From positions 25,206 to 89,205 of the forward strand of contig QZKI01000085.1 of NCBI GenBank assembly GCA_003598055.1: a DNA stretch of 64,000 nucleotides. The letters run 5' to 3'. The translations under genes were made by a program, and so were the position numbers. Positions 26,181 through 34,932 of the stretch are shown piece by piece; position 1 is the first letter of the stretch; every line of letters starts with the position of its first letter. This DNA is from Candidatus Abyssobacteria bacterium SURF_17 (GTDB lineage: Bacteria > Abyssobacteria > SURF-5). Below the pieces are notes generated by a model. The model was not told the DNA's origin. It did not search any database and worked only from the letters and a program-made list of their open reading frames with translations.

Positions 26181-27494
26181 CTGATTCCTGGCCGTCGCAA
26201 GGTAGTCTTGTATCATGGGAGCGGCTTTGGTAGCAGAATCAAAGGCAATGTCTCCGCTACAGCCGTCTCCCTGTGCAGTGTCTCCGACAAAGAAGAGATT
26301 CCTCACATGCGGCGACTGAATGCTATGACGATCCTTTCTCGTCTGGCCAACCTTGAGGTGAACGCCGTCGAGGATAAGGTAGGCGAGCGGGCGCTCCCAC
26401 TCGACGTTGTCGAAGAACGTGGGATATAGGTTGCGTATGAAGTCACGTAGCGAATCGAGCGCGTTCTTGAGCGTGGGCCCCTTCTTGGCTTCGGCATAGG
26501 GAACCACCATCAGCCACGTGGATAGTTGTTTGCCTGCGGGCGCGAGCGTCGAGTCGTAGTTTGACGGGAAACTTCCGAGAACGACCGGGTCGAGACAGAT
26601 GATATTGCCTTCCATGTCCGCGACGGGTTTACGCAGGCCGAAGTCAATGCTTACGCCGGAAGTGGGCTCCAAATTCTCCGCATAGCTTACGAAGTCCGGC
26701 GAGAAGTAGTCTTTTTTTATGAATTGAAACAGGTGTTGAATCGGCGGGGTGAAAACGATTGCGGATGCTGTGTACAAACGTCCGCCGGCGGTTACACCGA
26801 TGGCCTTTCCGTCCTGCAGTTCGATGCGTTCGACGCGAGTGCCTGTCTTGATCTCGCCTCCGGTGCTCCGTATCACGCTCTCGAGCTTGTCGATGATTTG
26901 TTTTGCGCCCCCGACAGGTTCTGCGAGCGGTTCCTTGGCCATTTGCGCGTTCTTGATGAAGCTTATGACTTCGCCTGCTGAGGCGGTCTCGATGTCCGGC
27001 GCTATGATGGTGAAGCCGAGGAGACGGAAGAAGCGTTTCACATGCTCATCCTGCGTGTGCTGTTCCACGAACTGGAGCAAGGCCTTTTCGTACCAATCCG
27101 CGGGGTCTTCGGCAACCATGGCGAACACGGTCTGCAGAAGGGCCTGCCTGCTCTCTTCCGGGACGAGTTCGGTCTGCAGGAAGTCCTCGATCGCGTTGGG
27201 TCTTTTGATGAGCTTGCCGTCTTGATACACGTATGACGTACGGTCTTTCTTATGGGCGAACGTGATTGCCTGCCCGACCATCTTGAGGACACGCGCGGCG
27301 GGTCCGTCATCTCCGAATCGGTTTGCGTGGAGGCCGAGGTCAACGATGTATCCTTCTTTCTCTATGCACTTGGCTCGTCCGCCGAGGACGGTGTCGGACT
27401 CGAACAGGGTGACCGGAATCCCCGATTTACTCAGCAGCGCTCCCGCGGAAAGTCCGCCGAAGCCGCCGCCAATGATAATGACATTTCCCCGCAT
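26175..27494 (-). CDS. FAD-dependent oxidoreductase, phytoene-desaturase/amine-oxidase-like
   Basis: A dinucleotide-binding motif opens the protein (VIIIGGGFGGLSAGALL) followed by the second FAD signature LFESDTVLGGRAKCIE. The C-terminal FAD segment (LFFVGDTAQGDGCSGDIAFDSATKAA) is also present, so the 439-residue protein is complete. It follows a GAGGTG ribosome site. The family includes carotenoid desaturases and protoporphyrinogen oxidases, but no carotenoid gene is nearby. Its placement upstream of AOR in the same direction suggests joint transcription. Substrate is unknown. Confidence 0.85.
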   Translation of the reverse strand: MRGNVIIIGGGFGGLSAGALLSKSGIPVTLFESDTVLGGRAKCIEKEGYIVDLGLHANRFGDDGPAARVLKMVGQAITFAHKKDRTSYVYQDGKLIKRPNAIEDFLQTELVPEESRQALLQTVFAMVAEDPADWYEKALLQFVEQHTQDEHVKRFFRLLGFTIIAPDIETASAGEVISFIKNAQMAKEPLAEPVGGAKQIIDKLESVIRSTGGEIKTGTRVERIELQDGKAIGVTAGGRLYTASAIVFTPPIQHLFQFIKKDYFSPDFVSYAENLEPTSGVSIDFGLRKPVADMEGNIICLDPVVLGSFPSNYDSTLAPAGKQLSTWLMVVPYAEAKKGPTLKNALDSLRDFIRNLYPTFFDNVEWERPLAYLILDGVHLKVGQTRKDRHSIQSPHVRNLFFVGDTAQGDGCSGDIAFDSATKAAPMIQDYLATARNQL

Positions 27495-27656
27495 TCGTTC
27501 ACCTCATCATAGTGGGAGAAGAATTTCGTTGTCGAAGTGGAATGGCGCTTATGGGTACTCTCATTATAGGGGGTAAGGCGTGCTCACTGCAACCCTCCGG
27601 CGAAGCAGGGACGGAGCCACACTCCCGACTGGGATTGTGGCCTATTGCATGAGGGG

Positions 27657-28133
27657 TCAAAGTGTTACTATTTCGGCCCGGGGCGGTTGACCGGGTTCAA
27701 GGTTGAGGACTGCCACTGAGGCTGGGAGGTCGAACATCGGCTTGCCTGCCGACCCCGGGTTGAGGCTGAGCATTCCGTCAATGACCCTATTTTCGGCCCT
27801 ATGCGTGTGTCCCCAGATGAACGCGTCCGGCCGCTTGGGTCCGCAGCGGGCTCGGAAGGCGTTGGGGCTTCGAAGGAGCATACCTCCGTTGTGGGTTATG
27901 AACACATCGGTTCCTGCGAGTTGCAGCCGATGGTCTTCCGGATACGTAGACGAGATCTCCGCAGTATCCATATTGCCGCGAACCGCTATGACAGGAGCGA
28001 TGGCGCTCAGGTTGAATATCACATCCATCGTGCCGATGTCGCCTGCGTGTATGATGTGTTGGACTCCTCGGAAAATCTGGAGTATCTTCGGATTTAGGTA
28101 GCCGTGTGTATCGGATATGACACCAACCCGCAT
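27657..28133 (-). CDS. YfcE/MJ0936-family metallophosphoesterase
   Basis: The 158-residue product carries the calcineurin-like motifs in order: SDTHG (residues 7-11), HAGDIGT, VRGNMD, FITHNGG and WGHTH. This compact form is the MJ0936/YfcE phosphodiesterase type. It hydrolyses phosphodiesters such as cyclic nucleotides in vitro. It lies 21 bases downstream of glyS and is probably in the same transcript. Confidence 0.92.
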   Translation of the reverse strand: MRVGVISDTHGYLNPKILQIFRGVQHIIHAGDIGTMDVIFNLSAIAPVIAVRGNMDTAEISSTYPEDHRLQLAGTDVFITHNGGMLLRSPNAFRARCGPKRPDAFIWGHTHRAENRVIDGMLSLNPGSAGKPMFDLPASVAVLNLEPGQPPRAEIVTL

Positions 28134-28154
28134 GGCTGTCCTTGCCGGGCTCCT

Positions 28155-29480
28155 TCAGATTGCAATTCGCTTGAGGAGAGCGTCCTTCAGCTCGGAGATT
28201 TTCACGCGTATCTGGCTCATGGAATCGCGTTCGCGCAGGGTGACCGTTTCGTCCTGAAGCGTCTGAGAGTCCACGGTTATTCCGAACGGTGTGCCGGCCT
28301 CGTCCTGCCTTCGGTAGCGACGGCCAATGGAGCCGCCGTCGTCATAGAATATTTTGAGATGAGGACGCAATTCGTCCGCAATTTTCTTCGCGACATCCGG
28401 CATTCCGTCGCGATTCACGAGCGGCAGGATTGCCGCCTTGATGGGCGCTATCTTCGGCGAGAGCCTCAACACTGTTCGTTCTTCCTTCTTGCCCGGATTT
28501 TCGACCTCATAGGCGTCAATGAGGCAGGTGAGCAGCGTGCGGTCAACGCCGGCAGAGGTTTCGATGATGTAGGGGACGTAGTGCTGGTTGAGTTCCTGGT
28601 CGAAGTAGGTGAGGTCCTTGCTCGAGTATTCCTGGTGGCGGGAAAGGTCGAAGTCGGTGCGGTTGTGCACGCCTTCGAGCTCTTTCCATCCGAACGGGAA
28701 CTCATACTCGATGTCGAGCGCTTTTCGCGCGTAATGAGCGAGTTCCTTATGCGTGTGCTCGTGGATGCGGAGCTTCTCTTTTCGTATTCCGAGGTTCAGA
28801 TACCACTGCATGCGCTGTTCTTTCCAGTAATCGAACCATTGCTCGTCCGTCCCGGGGCGGACGAAATATTGCATTTCCATCTGCTCGAACTCACGCATGC
28901 GGAATACGAAATTGCCGGGGGTTATCTCATTGCGGAAGGCTTTCCCTATTTGCGCGATTCCAAAGGGGATCTTCTGGCGCGACGGCCCGAGGACATTCAG
29001 GAAATTGACGTAGATGCCCTGTGCGGTTTCGGGTCGCAGATAGACGAGCGCCGCCTCTTCCTCGACCGGGCCGACAAATGTCTTGAACATCAGGTTGAAC
29101 TGCCTGGGCTCGGTGAGCTCGCCGCCGCAGTCGGGGCAGGCGGGGCTGTTTACTTCATCGGCACGGAAGCGATGTTTGCATTGCTTGCAGTCCACGAGCG
29201 GGTCATGAAAGCCGGCGACGTGTCCCGATGCCTCCCACACGCGCGGGTGCATGATGATGCTCGCGTCGAGCCCTTCGATGTCGTCGCGGTCTTGGGTCAT
29301 GCTCTTCCACCAGAAGCGCTTGATGTTGTTTTTCAGCTCGACTCCCAAGGGACCGTAGTCCCAACAGCTATTGATGCCGCCATATATGAGGCTGCTCTGG
29401 AAGATGAACCCGCGACGCCTGCACAGCGAGACGAGTTCCTCCATCTTCTTGTCGGCCTCAGTGGGGACCTTCTTTGCCAT
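28155..29480 (-). CDS. glyS: Glycyl-tRNA synthetase, dimeric (alpha2) type
   Basis: The start at ATG 29480 (MAKKVPTEADKKMEELVSLC) is chosen because GGGAGGTG lies 12 bases upstream and would overlap the GTG at 29495. Class II motifs are visible: RPETAQGIYVNF, FRNEITPGNFVFRMREFEQMEMQYF, and the C-terminal anticodon-binding region (IAPIKAAILPL). GFIFQSSLIYGG at the N-terminus and the zinc-type CKQCKHRFRADE with CPDCGGEL are typical of this form, which differs from the alpha2beta2 enzyme. A promoter and a terminator-like hairpin precede it. The 471-residue ORF on the other strand is a shadow. Confidence 0.95.
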   Translation of the reverse strand: MAKKVPTEADKKMEELVSLCRRRGFIFQSSLIYGGINSCWDYGPLGVELKNNIKRFWWKSMTQDRDDIEGLDASIIMHPRVWEASGHVAGFHDPLVDCKQCKHRFRADEVNSPACPDCGGELTEPRQFNLMFKTFVGPVEEEAALVYLRPETAQGIYVNFLNVLGPSRQKIPFGIAQIGKAFRNEITPGNFVFRMREFEQMEMQYFVRPGTDEQWFDYWKEQRMQWYLNLGIRKEKLRIHEHTHKELAHYARKALDIEYEFPFGWKELEGVHNRTDFDLSRHQEYSSKDLTYFDQELNQHYVPYIIETSAGVDRTLLTCLIDAYEVENPGKKEERTVLRLSPKIAPIKAAILPLVNRDGMPDVAKKIADELRPHLKIFYDDGGSIGRRYRRQDEAGTPFGITVDSQTLQDETVTLRERDSMSQIRVKISELKDALLKRIAI

Positions 29481-29523
29481 GAGTTGTACGAACACCTCCC
29501 ATATTCAGGAACCAGTTGATAGC

Positions 29524-29568
29524 AAAAAGCCCTTCTCGCCAGTGCTTGAAAGCCTTGGCGAAAAGGGC
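29524..29568 (-). terminator. Intrinsic terminator in the glyS leader (putative attenuator)
   Basis: On the minus strand GCCCTTTTCGCCA pairs with TGGCGAGAAGGGC (13 bp, one G-U) and is followed by TTTTT. It lies between the glyS promoter and the glyS start codon, so it would stop most transcription before glyS unless an alternative fold forms. Upstream, AGGGTG can pair instead with CGCCCT of the terminator arm. Confidence 0.75.
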
Positions 29569-29631
29569 GAAACGAATTGCGGTTTCACCCTCTGTGAACC
29601 GTATCGGGGCCACCTCCGTAGTTTCGAGTTT

Positions 29632-29661
29632 ATTATAATACTCCGAGTTCTGTCGTGTCAA
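29632..29661 (-). promoter_or_regulatory. Promoter of glyS
   Basis: On the minus strand TTGACA (29661-29656) and TATAAT (29637-29632) are 18 bp apart, both perfect consensus. The leader to glyS is about 145 bases. Confidence 0.75.
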
Positions 29662-29774
29662 TGACGCCTTGACATGACGCTGTGAGCGACGTGACGCTGT
29701 GCCTTCATAACTTCGGGAGAGATATTTGGAGCAGGGGCAGCATCGTCGGCAGCGAGCACGCAGGTGGCGTAACC

Positions 29775-31808
29775 TTAGTAGTATTCGAGGGTCATCTTTT
29801 TCACGGAAAAGAGGGCGCCGGATTTCTGAGAAGGACGGATTGCGAGCCTGATGATGCGCGGATTGATGAGAGAGAGTCCATTTCTGTACAGCGGTATCCT
29901 GTACTCATGGAAATTCCCATCGCTTGTGACATAGAAGCCGATGGATTTTGTTCCTGAGTAGTCGAGGTCGTTCTCGGTCACCCAGAAGATTCGTGCGATA
30001 TCTTTCTCCACTTCCTCGTTTTTGAGCATCATCTCCACCGTACAGTATTGAATCGACGATTTTGGGTCGAGCGGCGGAAGTTTCAGGAGTGACCATGAGC
30101 CGTTGACCATGAATATCGGGTAAGGGGTGTTTGGCGCATACACCTGTGCCAGGTCATTGGCAGCCTCGATCGTTCCTTGACTTCGTCGGTCCATGAAATC
30201 GTAAATGAGAGGTGGTTCCTCGGCTTGATTGGGTTGAATCGGCCGTTCGGTACGGATGGCTTCCGCCCCAGTATCCCACGTGAGCCAGACATACCGCCAA
30301 TCCTGAGGAGCATAATTCTCACGCTCAAGCACGAGGATGTTGTCTTCAGGAAGGTAGTCCATGGAGGCCTCAACAAGGTTTCGGTCATAGTAAAGGCCGA
30401 TTGCGGCTTTGAACGCGCCGCCGATGCAGGGGACTCCTCCATATTCCGACGGTATGCCCGATACGTACACGCGCGAGTATTGAGGGTATTCTCGAAGCTC
30501 GTTTACGGTAGCCTGGATGACCTTTTCACTCAGGTCCTGTGACCGAATCCATGTGCGGTCATAATATTTCGTGAGACAGACCATGAGAAGCATCACAACG
30601 GAAAAGAATCCGTATCGCGTCAGGACGCTTTTCCCGTTTACGAGCATCCCGCCAAGAAGCATTGCGATAATGTAGCATGCGCCGACAGATGGAAGATACA
30701 GGAATCTAGACCAGTGGGCCAACCTGAAAAGCCTGAACGTACCCAGGGCTGGCAGAAGCGCCACGGTGACAAAAAGGATGCAGTAGGATAATGCAATCAC
30801 GTCCAGACGGCGTTGGCGCGCTAGGATGATGCTCATGACGGCGAATGTGATGAAAACCAGGAGTATGATGTGCTTTTGGTAAAGTATTGCGGGTGAGATA
30901 GGAGCGATCAAGTATACCCATCCCTGCAAATAGATCTGGAGCAGGTCGATGATGAGAATGTGGATATTCTGCAGGTACAGCGAAACATAATCGACGCCCT
31001 CGCCGGAGCTATACCCTATTCCCGTATTGAAGACGCTCCTGGTAATCACCAACACAAGCGCGAGCAGGCCGAAATATGCGCAATGCTCGACGGCTCTCTT
31101 CGAGAAGCGCAGTTTCACATTCCGGGACACGTATAGGAAGAAATCCAACAGCACAAGCGAGACGGGAAGGGTGAACGCTTCCTCCTTGGACAGGACCGCG
31201 CCCAGGAACATGAGGAGGGAGAACGCATACAGGCCCGGCCGTAACGAGAGCCTGTAATATGCGAAGAGGTTCAATGTCGCCATGTAGAAGGACAGGGCCC
31301 ATAGCGCATGCATACAGGGCCAATCAATCACTTCGGCGTGATTCGGAAACGCGATAAAGACGAATCCAAAGACCGCAGCGACCGTGAGATTCTGGAAAAG
31401 GAGGTAAAAGAGGTTTGTCGCGAGCACTGCGGCGGATGCAAACAAGAACAGTACGGCTACATTATAGGCGACTGGGTTGACGCCGAAGAGCTTGCCCAGG
31501 ACCCAGAAAAAGAACATGCTGACCGGTCGGAAGAACTTGGTTTCGAGGTTCGTGTCGTACCCGAGAAGCGTATGCGGAAGCGTGTTGTATTTCGCGGACC
31601 CGATGTGGAGAAAGTCATCGAGCAGGAAGTACTGGTCAAGAGTGTTGGCAAAGAGCAGAAACGTAAAGAGGAACAGCAGGATCCCGAGCTTGAGAGGGAT
31701 GTAAAGTTGGGGCGATGTGCTTCCCGGTGAATCGTCGGCCTGCTTCACGGCAGAGAGTGGACCCATCTGAATGATTTTCATGCGAAAGTACAAGAAGAGA
31801 TGACTCAT
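29775..31808 (-). CDS. Large polytopic membrane protein, GT-C glycosyltransferase-like
   Basis: The 677-residue protein has about ten or more membrane spans, then a soluble C-terminal region of about 230 residues. After the first span, YFLLDDFLHIG has the paired acidic residues typical of GT-C dolichyl-phosphate-mannose-type transferases in their first outer loop. RFFRPVSMFFFW-like sequence and SKEEAFTLPVSLVLLDFF also recur in such proteins. The start is uncertain: ATGs at 31808, 31781 and 31766 all lack a good ribosome site. No partner gene adjoins it. Function in cell-envelope glycosylation is an inference. Confidence 0.75.
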   Translation of the reverse strand: MSHLFLYFRMKIIQMGPLSAVKQADDSPGSTSPQLYIPLKLGILLFLFTFLLFANTLDQYFLLDDFLHIGSAKYNTLPHTLLGYDTNLETKFFRPVSMFFFWVLGKLFGVNPVAYNVAVLFLFASAAVLATNLFYLLFQNLTVAAVFGFVFIAFPNHAEVIDWPCMHALWALSFYMATLNLFAYYRLSLRPGLYAFSLLMFLGAVLSKEEAFTLPVSLVLLDFFLYVSRNVKLRFSKRAVEHCAYFGLLALVLVITRSVFNTGIGYSSGEGVDYVSLYLQNIHILIIDLLQIYLQGWVYLIAPISPAILYQKHIILLVFITFAVMSIILARQRRLDVIALSYCILFVTVALLPALGTFRLFRLAHWSRFLYLPSVGACYIIAMLLGGMLVNGKSVLTRYGFFSVVMLLMVCLTKYYDRTWIRSQDLSEKVIQATVNELREYPQYSRVYVSGIPSEYGGVPCIGGAFKAAIGLYYDRNLVEASMDYLPEDNILVLERENYAPQDWRYVWLTWDTGAEAIRTERPIQPNQAEEPPLIYDFMDRRSQGTIEAANDLAQVYAPNTPYPIFMVNGSWSLLKLPPLDPKSSIQYCTVEMMLKNEEVEKDIARIFWVTENDLDYSGTKSIGFYVTSDGNFHEYRIPLYRNGLSLINPRIIRLAIRPSQKSGALFSVKKMTLEYY

Positions 31809-31938
31809 TTTATATCACAACGGTGAATATCATGTCAAACACGTGAGCCCGATGGTAAGCGCTCTCGCTGGGCGCGATTCATGCCTGCTAGTGCATCATT
31901 CCCAGTAGTGTTATATTTGTCTTGAGGAGGTGGAAGGA

Positions 31939-32514
31939 ATGGAACTGAAAGGTAAAAAGGTGCTGATCCTTGCCGATGATATGTATGAGGATATGGAGCT
32001 ATGGTATCCGAAGATTCGGCTGACCGAGGCCGGCGCAACCGTGAAAGTCGCGGGCGTCGAGAAGAGAACATACCACGGCAAGCACGGATATCCGGTGGAG
32101 GCGGACGATAAGATTTCCGCTTACAATCCGAAGGATTTCGATTGCGTCGTGATACCGGGCGGCTATGCGCCCGACAGGATGAGGCGCTCGAAGTCGCTTC
32201 TCGATTTCGTTAAGAAGATGCACGATGGCAACAAGGTGGTGGCCTCGATATGCCATGCTGCATGGGTGCCGATCTCCGCGGGCATCGTGAAGGGCAAGAC
32301 GATGACCTGCTTCTATGCAATCAAGGACGACCTGGTGAATGCGGGCGCGAAGTATGTGGACCAGTCGGTTGTTGTCGACGGAAACATCGTCAGCTCGCGT
32401 ACGCCTGACGATCTGCCTGATTTCTGCAAAGCGATTATCTCCCTGCTCGCCGGTAAGGGTGAATACAGGCCGGTGACCACGGAGGCGATGGAAGAGGCGG
32501 AGGCGCATTTGTAA
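31939..32514 (+). CDS. DJ-1/PfpI-family protein
   Basis: The ATG at 31939 follows GAGGAGGTGGAAGG. The 191-residue product has the class I amidotransferase-like fold: KVLILADDMYEDMELWYP with the conserved Glu, VVIPGGYAPDRMRR, and the nucleophile elbow VASICHAAWVPISAG with Cys-His. This is the PfpI/YhbO type, proposed as chaperone, deglycase or protease. It stands alone with a REPIN-like element directly downstream. Confidence 0.92.
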   Translation: MELKGKKVLILADDMYEDMELWYPKIRLTEAGATVKVAGVEKRTYHGKHGYPVEADDKISAYNPKDFDCVVIPGGYAPDRMRRSKSLLDFVKKMHDGNKVVASICHAAWVPISAGIVKGKTMTCFYAIKDDLVNAGAKYVDQSVVVDGNIVSSRTPDDLPDFCKAIISLLAGKGEYRPVTTEAMEEAEAHL

Positions 32515-32524
32515 ACCGCTTCGT

Positions 32525-32617
32525 GGGGTCAGACCTTGAAATATGACATAGGGAGACAAGGGAAACAGGTATCAATACTTGACGCAAGCTTTATGTCATA
32601 TTTCAAGGTCTGACCCC
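32525..32617. repeat. REPIN-like element with 26-bp perfect inverted arms
   Basis: GGGGTCAGACCTTGAAATAT... (32525-32550) is the exact complement of 32592-32617. The 41-base middle is not palindromic. This family (GGGGTCAGACC) differs from the copy in bioA but has the same architecture. Confidence 0.9.
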
Positions 32618-32705
32618 AAGGACCCTGTCGAGTTCATCCTTGCAATAGCCTTCCCAAGTGTGATAAGATTTCAACTGGAAGTTTTCTTGACGGAATCTCT
32701 CCACA

Positions 32706-32918
32706 ATGCATCTGGGGCATATTCATGAACCGGCGGAGGAAAACCCCGAGCTCGCCCTTTATCATTTCGGACGGGCGATAGACTTCTTGCGCGCCGGTCA
32801 AGAATCCCGTGCAATCGAGGAGTTCCGGCTCGTGCTTCGTTACGACCCTGAGTTTGGCGAGGCGCGGGCTCGATTGGAGGAGTTAGGAGAGGGATTGGGA
32901 GAGAGTTCGCGGGACTAA
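32706..32918 (+). CDS. Small TPR-like protein
   Basis: The 70-residue frame encodes one good tetratricopeptide-type pair of helices (ALYHFGRAIDFLRAGQESRA and then IEEFRLVLRYDPEFGEARAR). The start MHLGHIHEP lacks a clear ribosome site. Composition is coding-like. It precedes the ferredoxin operon by about 130 bases. It could be a genuine small adaptor or a remnant of a longer TPR gene. Confidence 0.5.
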   Translation: MHLGHIHEPAEENPELALYHFGRAIDFLRAGQESRAIEEFRLVLRYDPEFGEARARLEELGEGLGESSRD

Positions 32919-33050
32919 ATGGGTGGCTGCATCCTGCTGGAGTGAACGGTTGCATGGCCGCCCGGGGTACGGGGATTCCGAAGAGTATTGAACACAGCAA
33001 GAAAAGGCTCTAGACGGTCTCGAGCATAACCAAAGAGGAAGGAGCACAGA

Positions 33051-33884
33051 ATGTGTCGTTTCTGCGAAGAATATGGCGATGGCGGGAAATGGTATCTGAA
33101 TCCCGCTAATTACGCAAGGAGATTATATAAGATACGGAAAGAGGGTGACGAAGCGCTCGGGGCCGATGCCGACCCGCAAGCAGCGGGGATGGGCGGCGCA
33201 GTCATCAACGACATAATCCGGGCGCGGGCCGCGGGCAAGCGTGACGAGGAGGAGCAAATCAAGAAGGATGCGCTTGATGCCGCATATCAGAGGCACTTTG
33301 CTCAGGTGGTCACGCTCGAGGAGACGAAGCAGATATTCGACATCGCGTATCCGATAGCCCGCATGACGTGTGTGTGCAGGCGCGCGTCGGTGGCGCTGCC
33401 TGATGAGCAGAATTTCACGTGTATCGGCATTGGGCCGGGCATGTACAAGTGGGAACGCTGGCCCGAGACGTATCGCGGCGGCGTCGAGTTCATGACGCCG
33501 GCGGAGGCGAAACGGTGGGCGGATGCCGCAGACGAAGCGGGGCTGGTGCATACGGTTGATGTGTTTGGGCTTCCGTACATCGGGGGCATGTGCCAGTGCG
33601 AGTATCCGGGCTGCGTCGCTATTAGGAACAGGGTTGACTATGACTTCAAGTTCATCCTCAAGGGGGAATATGTAGCCGAGTTGGACCCCGAGAAATGCAT
33701 TGGCTGCAAGAAGTGCATTCCGCGGTGTCACTTCCGTGCGGCATATTTCAAGGTATATGCGGAGAAGGCCGGCATTGACATGATGAGATGTTTCGGATGT
33801 GGCTTGTGTGCAAGTGTATGCCCGACGAACGCCATCACGCTTGTCGAGAGGAGTTCTTTTCCCGCGCTGGCGGACAATTGGTAA
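33051..33884 (+). CDS. Two-[4Fe-4S] ferredoxin-domain protein with extra cysteine-rich N-terminus
   Basis: The start follows GAGGAAGGAGC. The 277-residue product begins MCRFCEEYGDGGKWYLNP and has further cysteines in RMTCVCRRASV and GGMCQCEYPGC, which look like ligands for another metal site. The C-terminal domain is a bacterial ferredoxin: CIGCKKCIPRC and CFGCGLCASVCP. It is the first gene of a three-gene operon with a second ferredoxin and a 209-residue conserved protein. It likely relays electrons in the cytoplasm to an enzyme not identified here. Confidence 0.85.
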   Translation: MCRFCEEYGDGGKWYLNPANYARRLYKIRKEGDEALGADADPQAAGMGGAVINDIIRARAAGKRDEEEQIKKDALDAAYQRHFAQVVTLEETKQIFDIAYPIARMTCVCRRASVALPDEQNFTCIGIGPGMYKWERWPETYRGGVEFMTPAEAKRWADAADEAGLVHTVDVFGLPYIGGMCQCEYPGCVAIRNRVDYDFKFILKGEYVAELDPEKCIGCKKCIPRCHFRAAYFKVYAEKAGIDMMRCFGCGLCASVCPTNAITLVERSSFPALADNW

Positions 33885-33905
33885 TGTATTCACTGGAGGA
33901 TTGTG

Positions 33906-34205
33906 ATGCTTCCGAAGATAACTGTTGATGATGGAACATGCCTCGGTCCCCACGAGTGCGGACTGTGCATGAAACTATGTCCGATGACGGTGTTTATTGC
34001 GGGACATACGAAAGTGTGGAAATTTCGCGAGACCGACCCGAAGGACTACCGGGTGTATGCGCGTTACTATGACCAGTGCGTCATGTGCAACAAGTGTGTC
34101 GAGGCTTGTCCCGTGAGCGCGATAACTATTACGGCGGATGAGGTTGCCTCCGCCGCTGAATTGTTGGCGGAACCGATGGCTGAGCAACCGGCTTCATTGA
34201 GCTGA
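33906..34205 (+). CDS. 4Fe-4S ferredoxin
   Basis: The 99-residue protein has two cluster motifs: CLGPHECGLCMKLCP, with a longer first spacing, and CVMCNKCVEACP near residue 60. About 35 residues separate them, as in some HdrA- or formate-dehydrogenase-linked ferredoxins. ATG 33906 follows CTGGAGG; a GTG at 33903 is possible. It lies 21 bases after the larger ferredoxin gene. Confidence 0.88.
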   Translation: MLPKITVDDGTCLGPHECGLCMKLCPMTVFIAGHTKVWKFRETDPKDYRVYARYYDQCVMCNKCVEACPVSAITITADEVASAAELLAEPMAEQPASLS

Positions 34206-34245
34206 GGAGTGTTTAGCGAGGGTTCGCCGACGAAGGAGTGAAGAG

Positions 34246-34875
34246 ATGGCGGAAAAAAAGAAGAGGACAAAGAGCGCCGAGGCCGCGAGGAGAAAAATCG
34301 GCCTCAGCGATGAGATAGCGCCCGGCCGGCGTATGAAACTTGAGGCGGGAGTTAACCGCGAGTTCGACATGCCGCGCCAAATGGCTGAGGAGGTGTCCGC
34401 TGCATTCAACTTTGGGGAGTTAGCCGAGAATCTGCGGAGCAAGCCGGAAGACGAGGCGCGAAAGGTTTATGATGAATTCGGACGAGCTGTGATGAAGAAA
34501 GTCATCGAGCTTGCGGACGAAAAATATCGTGACCGTACCGCCGAGATGGTGGAGCTGGTTGCGAGTCAGACGGGCGCTCACTTTCCGCACCGGCTGCAGC
34601 GATATGTTGAGCTGTCGGTGCTTTCGCTTCGTCCCGAGGACAAGTGGAACGTTACCGTTTCGACCACCAAAGAGATGCGGATACGGGAATACTCGTGCGT
34701 GATGAATAAGGCGCTCGCGGAAGTCGGGATAGTTCTGGAAGGGCTGCCGTGCGGCGCAAGTTGCATCGGCGGATTCATCGAGGCTGCGCGGGGAGCATCT
34801 ACGAAATTGAGGGTTGAACATTCGGCGAAGCTGCCCGAGGCCGGTTACTGCGAGTTCACGTTCTATCCGTTGTAA
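34246..34875 (+). CDS. Conserved protein with a V4R/hydrocarbon-binding-like C-terminus
   Basis: A basic N-terminus (MAEKKKRTKSAEAARRK) precedes a mainly helical middle. The last 70 residues run EYSCVMNKALAEVGI, GLPCGASCIGGFIEAA and KLRVEHSAKLPEAGYCEFTF. The Cys-x3-Cys pair, the VEH and the closing YC-x-F-x-F pattern resemble V4R-type small-molecule-binding domains, though I cannot confirm this. It is the third gene of the ferredoxin operon. Function unknown. Confidence 0.65.
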   Translation: MAEKKKRTKSAEAARRKIGLSDEIAPGRRMKLEAGVNREFDMPRQMAEEVSAAFNFGELAENLRSKPEDEARKVYDEFGRAVMKKVIELADEKYRDRTAEMVELVASQTGAHFPHRLQRYVELSVLSLRPEDKWNVTVSTTKEMRIREYSCVMNKALAEVGIVLEGLPCGASCIGGFIEAARGASTKLRVEHSAKLPEAGYCEFTFYPL

Positions 34876-34932
34876 TGATTCGCTCCCGCTCCTGACGGTT
34901 GCCCGCACGGAGCGGGATTCCCTTTTTTTCCC

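Noticed and set aside
28104-29519. 471-residue ORF on the plus strand opposite glyS
   Set aside because: It is the antisense shadow of glyS. The composition has no family features, and the minus-strand frame encodes a full class II synthetase.
32671-33000. 109-residue minus-strand ORF opposite the small TPR gene
   Set aside because: Pro/Arg-rich shadow; the plus frame shows TPR periodicity.
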